NCBI GenBank assembly: GCA_934101645.1
Contig: CAKORX010000005.1
Span: 54,306-118,305 of the forward strand
DNA: 64,000 nucleotides
Reading direction: 5' to 3'
Origin: an uncultured Bacilli bacterium
GTDB taxonomy: Bacteria; Bacillota_I; Bacilli_A; RF39; UBA660
Positions 59,264 through 64,000 of the stretch are shown here, one piece after another (within the stretch, counting starts at the first letter, position 1; every line of letters starts with the position of its first letter). Position numbers and translations under genes: made by a program. A model generated the notes under the pieces. It searched no databases. It was not told the DNA's origin and saw only the letters and a program-made list of their open reading frames with translations.

Positions 59264-59893
59264 ATGATGAAAAAAAGAAAACTTAAGCGTTATGTTTTAC
59301 CAACTATTTATATCTTAATAATTTTGGTAACATTTTTTAGTGTATCAATAATTAATAGTTATTTACTTAAGGATGTAACAAACTATGATTATTCAAAATC
59401 ATTAATGAAAGACGTTACACAAAGTGTATTAAGTGAATCAATGCCTGACTATTTTTCAAAACCATATGTAAGTGAAAAAGTTGAATTAAAATCTGGGTAT
59501 TATAGCAAAGACTACGATGATGAAAGCCAAAAGAAAGCCTTAATTTCATACCAAAACACATATATTCCAAATTTAGGCTCTCTTTATGTAAGCTCGGAGG
59601 AATTTGATGTTGTTTCAACATATGATGGGGTAGTTAAAAGCATAAAAGAAGATGAAAACCTTGGATTTATTGTAGAAATAATGCATACAGAAAATTTAAC
59701 AACATTTTATTATTCTTTGAAAGACGTCACTGTTAAAGAAAATGATAACATTACAAAAGGCACTATACTTGGTAAGGCTACTTCAAATAAAATTGTACAA
59801 AATCAAAATGCTTTATTATTCGAAGTTTATTTACAAGGAAAATCTATTGATCCAGAAAAATTTTACTCTTTAGATCCAAATGAAGTTAAATAA
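59264..59893 (+). CDS. spoIIQ: Stage II sporulation protein Q (degenerate LytM domain)
   Basis: 209 residues. N-terminal anchor (YILIILVTFFSVSIINSYL), a linker, then an M23/LytM-like domain about 105-200 (VVSTYDGVVKSIKEDENLG ... LLFEVYLQGKSIDPEKFY). The metal His of the HxH motif is replaced (ALLFEVY) and the first His is also absent, so it should be inactive as a peptidase, as in B. subtilis SpoIIQ. It anchors SpoIIIAH in the engulfment channel. AGGAGG precedes the ATG. Confidence 0.92.
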   Translation: MMKKRKLKRYVLPTIYILIILVTFFSVSIINSYLLKDVTNYDYSKSLMKDVTQSVLSESMPDYFSKPYVSEKVELKSGYYSKDYDDESQKKALISYQNTYIPNLGSLYVSSEEFDVVSTYDGVVKSIKEDENLGFIVEIMHTENLTTFYYSLKDVTVKENDNITKGTILGKATSNKIVQNQNALLFEVYLQGKSIDPEKFYSLDPNEVK

Positions 59894-60470
59894 AAGTATA
59901 TTATATATATACGATAATGTTTTTTTAGAATTATATAATGATAAGTTTTATATACAAACAATTTCTAAGCAAATCCTAAATAATGGAATTATTTTAAATA
60001 AAGAAAAATTTGAAAAAGAATATTATAATTTTCAAAAGAAAAATAAAATAAAAAAAGTATTTACAAAAAAGGTAATAATATATGATAGTACGATTTCTAT
60101 TAATGACTTAAAGGTATTAAAAGAAAGTTTTTTAGATTTAAATTTAAAATGTAGTAAGTATATAAAAGATATATCAGTAATTGAAAGTACTAAAAAATAT
60201 GCTTATATTTTAGGAAATGATAAACTAAAGATACTTTATATAAATGCTTTTAATAGTAAAAATCAGATAACATTAAATTTTAATGAAATAACAAATAATG
60301 AATTTTTAAATATAATAAAAAAATTTAAAAATATAATATTAATTTCAAGTAATCAAAAATTAATAAACCTTTTAGAAAAAAAGAATAATGTATTTATTAT
60401 AAATGATGCTGAAAAATATATAATAAAAAATGTAAAAAATAATTTGGCTGATGTATTATTTAAAGATTAA
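59880..60470 (+). CDS. Unrecognised protein in the position of mbl
   Basis: 196 residues, rich in Lys, Asn and Ile, no membrane segment or signal peptide. It overlaps spoIIQ by 14 bp and has no separate ribosome site that I can trust, so it is probably coupled. SILYIYDNVFLELYNDKFYI and GIILNKEKFEKEY, then a helix YDSTISINDLKVLKESFLDL and KYIKDI, recall the layout of MreB-type actin N-terminal domains, but no phosphate-binding Gly motifs are intact. I cannot name a function. Confidence 0.7.
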   Translation: MKLNKSILYIYDNVFLELYNDKFYIQTISKQILNNGIILNKEKFEKEYYNFQKKNKIKKVFTKKVIIYDSTISINDLKVLKESFLDLNLKCSKYIKDISVIESTKKYAYILGNDKLKILYINAFNSKNQITLNFNEITNNEFLNIIKKFKNIILISSNQKLINLLEKKNNVFIINDAEKYIIKNVKNNLADVLFKD

Positions 60471-60483
60471 ATATTACCCGTTT

Positions 60484-60502
60484 TTTGTCGAATTTTGGCA
60501 TA
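60484..60502 (+). promoter_or_regulatory. Tandem Spo0A boxes upstream of the cold-shock gene
   Basis: Perfect TTTGTCGAA at 60484-60492, one base, then TTTGGCATA at 60494-60502. The stretch shares 17 of 18 bases with that upstream of spo0A. It lies about 60 bp before the cold-shock start. Confidence 0.72.
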
Positions 60503-60562
60503 CGAAATTAATTGTAAGCACACTAAACTTATGTTAAATTAAACATGAAGGAAGGTGTAAAA

Positions 60563-60775
60563 ATGAAAGGAAAAGTAAAGTGGTTCAATAATGAGAAAGG
60601 ATATGGATTTATAGAGTGTGAAAATTTATCCGATATATTTGTTCATTATTCAGTAATCAAGAAAAATGGTTATAAAACTTTAAATGAAGGTGACATGGTA
60701 AGTTTTAGATTAATAGAAACTACTAAAGGTTTACAAGCTCAAGATGTCGAAGCCTTAAATTTAACTACTGTATAG
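60563..60775 (+). CDS. Cold-shock domain protein
   Basis: 70 residues from MKGKVKWFNNEKGYGFIE. RNP1 reads KGYGFIE and RNP2 DIFVHYS, on a single OB fold that binds RNA and single-stranded DNA as a chaperone. GGAAGGTG is upstream of the ATG. It is monocistronic and preceded by tandem Spo0A boxes, so expression may be tied to sporulation entry (inference). Confidence 0.95.
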   Translation: MKGKVKWFNNEKGYGFIECENLSDIFVHYSVIKKNGYKTLNEGDMVSFRLIETTKGLQAQDVEALNLTTV

Positions 60776-60787
60776 TAGTTTTTTTTA
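60763..60787 (+). terminator. Terminator after the cold-shock gene
   Basis: Perfect 7 bp stem AACTACT / AGTAGTT with loop GTAT and a run of T; the stop codon is within the hairpin. Confidence 0.9.
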
Positions 60788-60795
60788 TTTATTTT

Positions 60796-60804
60796 TGTTA
60801 TAAT
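60796..60804 (+). promoter_or_regulatory. Extended -10 promoter of hpf
   Basis: TGTTATAAT right after the T tract of the previous terminator, about 20 bp before hpf. The -35 region is only T/A-rich. Confidence 0.72.
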
Positions 60805-60824
60805 TAACATAGGGAGATGATAAA

Positions 60825-61355
60825 ATGAAAATTAATATTAGAGGAGACAAAGTAACTGTTACAAAGTCAATAAAAGATTATATTGAGGAAAAAATTGCTA
60901 AGCTTGATAAATATTTTAAAAATAGCGATGAAGTTAAGTGTAATGTTATTATAAGAGTAAAAAACAATTTACAAACCGTTGAAGTTTCTATTCCTATGTC
61001 AAAACTTAATATAAGAGCTGAGGAAAGTCATGATGATTTATATGCTGCAGTGGATTTAATTATAGATAAATTAGAAAGAATGATTAGAAAAAATAAAACA
61101 AGATTAAATAATCATTATAAAAATATTCCAACATTTGAAATGAATTTAGATTATGAAGAAGAAACTGATACAAACGATTCGAAAATAGTAAAAAGGAAAA
61201 ATTTAGATATTAAACCAATGGATGAAGATGAGGCAATAATGCAAATGGAATTATTAAATCATGACTTCTTTGCTTTTAAAAATATAAATGAAGAATGTGT
61301 ATCTGTTATTTATAAAAGAAAAGATGGATTATACGGAATTATTAATGTAAAATAA
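60825..61355 (+). CDS. hpf: Ribosome hibernation promoting factor, long form
   Basis: 176 residues. N-terminal S30AE domain (MKINIRGDKVTVTKSIKDYI), a linker, and the C-terminal dimerisation domain KPMDEDEAIMQMELLNHDFF then VSVIYKRKDGLYGII. Long HPF joins two 70S ribosomes into 100S particles in stationary phase. hpf-secA is the B. subtilis order. GGGAG is 6 bases upstream. Confidence 0.97.
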   Translation: MKINIRGDKVTVTKSIKDYIEEKIAKLDKYFKNSDEVKCNVIIRVKNNLQTVEVSIPMSKLNIRAEESHDDLYAAVDLIIDKLERMIRKNKTRLNNHYKNIPTFEMNLDYEEETDTNDSKIVKRKNLDIKPMDEDEAIMQMELLNHDFFAFKNINEECVSVIYKRKDGLYGIINVK

Positions 61356-61357
61356 CA

Positions 61358-61396
61358 AAAAGGTTTAGTCACTTGATTAAACCTTTTATTTTTTGA
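61358..61396 (+). terminator. Terminator after hpf
   Basis: Stem AAAGGTTTA / TAAACCTTT with a 10-base loop, followed by TATTTTTT. Confidence 0.85.
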
Positions 61397-61403
61397 TATA
61401 ATC
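61395..61403 (+). promoter_or_regulatory. Extended -10 promoter of secA
   Basis: TGATATAAT overlapping the T tract of the hpf terminator, 18 bp before the secA ATG. Confidence 0.72.
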
Positions 61404-61420
61404 AATTAGAAGGTGAAAAA

Positions 61421-63907
61421 ATGGGCATATTAAAAAAACTATTAGATAGTGAATATAAAGAATTAAAAAGGTTTGATAAATTAGCTGATGAGATATTAGC
61501 ATTAGACAATGAAATGTCAAATTTAAAAGATGAAGATTTTTCAAAGAAAACAGAAGAATTTAAAAAAAGACTTGTAGATGGAGAAACTTTCGATGATATT
61601 TTAGTTCCTGCAATGGCTCTTGCACGTGAAGCATGTTTCCGTGCTATCGGAGAAAAACCATTTAAAGTACAAGTAATCGGTGCTTTGGCAATTCATTATG
61701 GCAATATTGCTGAGATGAAAACAGGAGAAGGAAAAACCCTTACTACAGTATTACCAGCATACGTAAATGCACTTACAGGAAAAGGCGTACATGTTGTAAC
61801 CACTAATGAATATTTGTCTGACAGAAATGCCAACTGGATGAAACCAATATATGATTTACTTGGCATTACAGTAGGTGTTAATTTAAGAGAGCTTAGTCCA
61901 AAAGAAAAACAAGAAGTTTATAATTGTGACATAACATATTCTACTAATAATGAAATTGGTTTTGATTATTTGCGTGATAACATGGTTGTAAGAAAAGAAG
62001 ATAGAGTTCAACGTCCATTAAATTATTGTATTATAGATGAAGTTGATTCAATTCTAATTGATGAAGCAAGAACCCCATTAATTATCAGTGGTGGTCAAGC
62101 AAATTCAAGTAATTTATATATTGAGGCAAATAGAGCTGTAAAAAATTTAAAAGAAGATGTTGATTATACTTTAGATTTAAAAACAAAGAGTGTTTCTCTT
62201 ACTGAAGATGGTAGTAAAAAGATAGAGAAATTATTACATATTGGAAACTTATATGATATAGATAACGCTAGTTTAGTGCATCATCTAAATCAAGCCTTAA
62301 AAGCAAATTATGCATTTGCCAAAGATGTTGATTATGTTGTAGCTGATGGCCAAGTTGTAATTGTAGACCAATTTACTGGTAGACTAATGCATGGAAGACA
62401 ATATTCTGATGGACTTCATCAAGCTATTGAGGCAAAAGAAGGCGTAACAATTAACGTTGAAACAAAAACAATGGCTACTATCACATTCCAAAATTTATTT
62501 AGAATGTACAATAAACTTTCTGGTATGACCGGAACTGCTAAAACTGAGGAAGAAGAATTTAGAAATATTTATAATATGTATGTTATATGTATTCCAACGA
62601 ATAAGCCTGTTATACGTGAAGATTTATCAGACCTTGTATATGCAACAGAAAAAGGAAAATATAAAGCCATAATTAATACAGTTAAAGAAATTCATGAAAA
62701 AGGTCAACCAATACTTATCGGTACAATATCAGTTGAATCAAATGAACATTTAAGTGGACTTTTAAAGAAAGCTGGTCTTCCTCATGAAGTATTAAATGCT
62801 AAGAATCATGAAAGAGAAGCTGAAATTATTGCAAAAGCCGGTGAAAAAGGCGCTATAACTCTTGCTACAAATATGGCAGGACGTGGTACTGATATTAAAC
62901 TCGGTGAAGGCGTAAAAGAACTTGGTGGATTGTGTGTAATTGGTACTGAAAGACATGAATCTCGAAGAATTGATAACCAACTTCGTGGAAGAGCGGGTCG
63001 TCAGGGTGATCCTGGTATGAGCCAATTTTTTGTTTCATTCGAAGATGATTTAATGAGAAGATTTGGTACTGATAAGATAAAAAGTATGCTTCAATCACTT
63101 GGTATAGATGATGATATGGCAATCAGAAGTAAAGCTTTAACTAGAAGTATTGAAACCGCTCAAAAAAGGGTTGAAGGAAATAACTATGATATTAGAAAGA
63201 GCCTTTTGGATTATGATAATGTCTTAAATGAACAAAGAGAAATTATTTATAATAAGAGAAATGAAATAATTGATAATGCTTCTATTAATGAGGAAGTTAT
63301 TACTACGTTTAAGGAAACAATTAATGTTTTATGTGAAAATCATATTGCTCCAGAAGGATACTTAACAGAAAATGATCGTAGTGAGATAGTTGAATATGTT
63401 AAAACAAACTTTTTAAAAACTCAAAAATTAGACGTTAAAGATATTAAGGATTTAAAAGATAAAGATGTCCCTGAATATATTTCGAATTTAGTTATTAAGG
63501 ATTACGAAAATAAAGTAAAAGGTCTTCCTGTTAGAAATGAATTTGAAAGGGCAATTTCATTAAGAGTAATTGATTCAAATTGGGTAGAACATATGAATAC
63601 TATGGAACATTTAAAAGAAGGTATTGGTCTTCGTGGCTATAGTCAAACAAATCCAGTACAAGCTTACACAATGGAAGGTTTTGAACTTTTTGATAAATTA
63701 TTAGATAAGATTGATAATGATATTTCAATATTTCTTTTAAAAGCTGAAATCAGACAAAATACAGAAATGAAACAAACAATTAAGGGAAATGCTAATGATG
63801 GCAAGGAAAAAGTTAAAAGTACTCCGAAAAAAGTAACTAAAATAGGAAGAAATGATCCATGTCCATGTGGGTCTGGTAAGAAATACAAGAACTGTTGTGG
63901 CAAATAG
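61421..63907 (+). CDS. secA: Preprotein translocase ATPase SecA
   Basis: 828 residues. Walker A MKTGEGKTLT near residue 105, DEVDSILIDEARTPLIISG (DEAD-type motif), the preprotein cross-linking domain, and NMAGRGTDIKL then RGRAGRQGDPG. The C-terminal SEC-C zinc tail CPCGSGKKYKNCC is intact; it binds SecB or ribosomes in other species. It pushes unfolded precursors through SecYEG. AGAAGGTG precedes the ATG. Confidence 0.98.
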   Translation: MGILKKLLDSEYKELKRFDKLADEILALDNEMSNLKDEDFSKKTEEFKKRLVDGETFDDILVPAMALAREACFRAIGEKPFKVQVIGALAIHYGNIAEMKTGEGKTLTTVLPAYVNALTGKGVHVVTTNEYLSDRNANWMKPIYDLLGITVGVNLRELSPKEKQEVYNCDITYSTNNEIGFDYLRDNMVVRKEDRVQRPLNYCIIDEVDSILIDEARTPLIISGGQANSSNLYIEANRAVKNLKEDVDYTLDLKTKSVSLTEDGSKKIEKLLHIGNLYDIDNASLVHHLNQALKANYAFAKDVDYVVADGQVVIVDQFTGRLMHGRQYSDGLHQAIEAKEGVTINVETKTMATITFQNLFRMYNKLSGMTGTAKTEEEEFRNIYNMYVICIPTNKPVIREDLSDLVYATEKGKYKAIINTVKEIHEKGQPILIGTISVESNEHLSGLLKKAGLPHEVLNAKNHEREAEIIAKAGEKGAITLATNMAGRGTDIKLGEGVKELGGLCVIGTERHESRRIDNQLRGRAGRQGDPGMSQFFVSFEDDLMRRFGTDKIKSMLQSLGIDDDMAIRSKALTRSIETAQKRVEGNNYDIRKSLLDYDNVLNEQREIIYNKRNEIIDNASINEEVITTFKETINVLCENHIAPEGYLTENDRSEIVEYVKTNFLKTQKLDVKDIKDLKDKDVPEYISNLVIKDYENKVKGLPVRNEFERAISLRVIDSNWVEHMNTMEHLKEGIGLRGYSQTNPVQAYTMEGFELFDKLLDKIDNDISIFLLKAEIRQNTEMKQTIKGNANDGKEKVKSTPKKVTKIGRNDPCPCGSGKKYKNCCGK

Positions 63908-64000
63908 CCCATAAAATAAGGGCTTGTGAGATTTTGAAAAGTTCAAAAAAGTGCTAAAAATAGCAAAATGTTTGCAATTTGTTTGCAAACAAAAAAATTT
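63908..64000. other. Window end after secA, no gene seen
   Basis: AGCCC / GGGCT after the secA stop can form a weak hairpin but lacks a T run. At 63978-63993 there is a perfect 16 bp palindrome TTTGTTTGCAAACAAA. prfB would be expected next but no start is visible before the end. Confidence 0.4.

Noticed and set aside
63969..63993. TTTGCAA direct repeats and palindrome as an operator or attachment site
   Set aside because: Seen only once at the window edge, without an adjacent gene; too little context.
1..64000. tRNA or rRNA genes
   Set aside because: I looked for T-loop-like GTTCGAATC patterns and rRNA segments near the origin and saw none; by eye this is not exhaustive.

Overview
The window is a gap-poor, very AT-rich chromosome segment of a Gram-positive, endospore-forming bacterium (Bacillota). 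The evidence is the standard code with TGA used as stop, strong Shine-Dalgarno sites, a class A PBP and MurA, and many sporulation genes (spo0A, spoVT, spoVG, bofA, yabP, yabQ, yabG, spoIIR, spoIID, spoIIQ). The gene order closely follows the Bacillus subtilis origin region and its ywk/ywl/ywm region. A ComK-family gene and RNA polymerase delta point to class Bacilli. The small compact genes and extreme AT content suggest an uncultured gut lineage near the Mollicutes/Erysipelotrichia, but that placement is inference.

Layout. 1-5.9 kb: S10-spc ribosomal protein operon on the minus strand (rplE fragment back to rpsJ) with a structured leader and promoter. 6-12.4 kb: glycolysis (gpmI, pgk, gap), spo0A and a TGS-domain nucleoside kinase. 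12.5-18.7 kb: clpP, divIC, the spore genes yabQ, yabP, spoVG and yabG, then veg, a PLP enzyme, an SDR, rsmA and a 3D-domain protein. 18.8-31.6 kb: tatD, metG and dut behind a T-box leader, then spoVT, mfd, pth, trmN6, ricT, holB, bofA, recR, ybaB, dnaX, tadA and the SRP RNA gene. 31.7-32 kb: a gene-free stretch with four perfect parS sites. 32-41.2 kb: gyrA, gyrB, recF, a ComK-like gene, dnaN, dnaA and oriC. 41.2-48.3 kb: rpmH, rnpA, yidC, jag, mnmE, mnmG, rsmG and a ParB/Noc-like gene. 48.3-64 kb: a class A PBP, argS, rpoE, prfA, prmC, spoIIR, mntP, murA, an SGNH-like protein, rpmE, rpiB, a DUF1146 protein, spoIID, spoIIQ, an unrecognised gene, a cold-shock gene, hpf and secA.

Transcription flips at oriC (about 40.8-41.2 kb). 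Genes to the left are on the minus strand except clpP, and genes to the right are on the plus strand except the PBP, so nearly everything runs with the replication fork.

The most interesting thread is how sporulation is wired to replication. Spo0A keeps its DNA-binding domain, but the residue aligned to its phospho-acceptor aspartate is glutamate. Perfect Spo0A boxes (TTTGTCGAA) lie upstream of spo0A, upstream of the comK-like gene, upstream of the cold-shock gene, and inside oriC. At three of the four a second half-site follows exactly 10 bp on, and at oriC that half-site overlaps a DnaA box. Four clustered parS sites, one in a terminator-like hairpin, and a lone ParB/Noc-like gene add a chromosome-organisation component. 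I saw no rRNA or tRNA genes, CRISPR arrays, insertion sequences or prophage genes.
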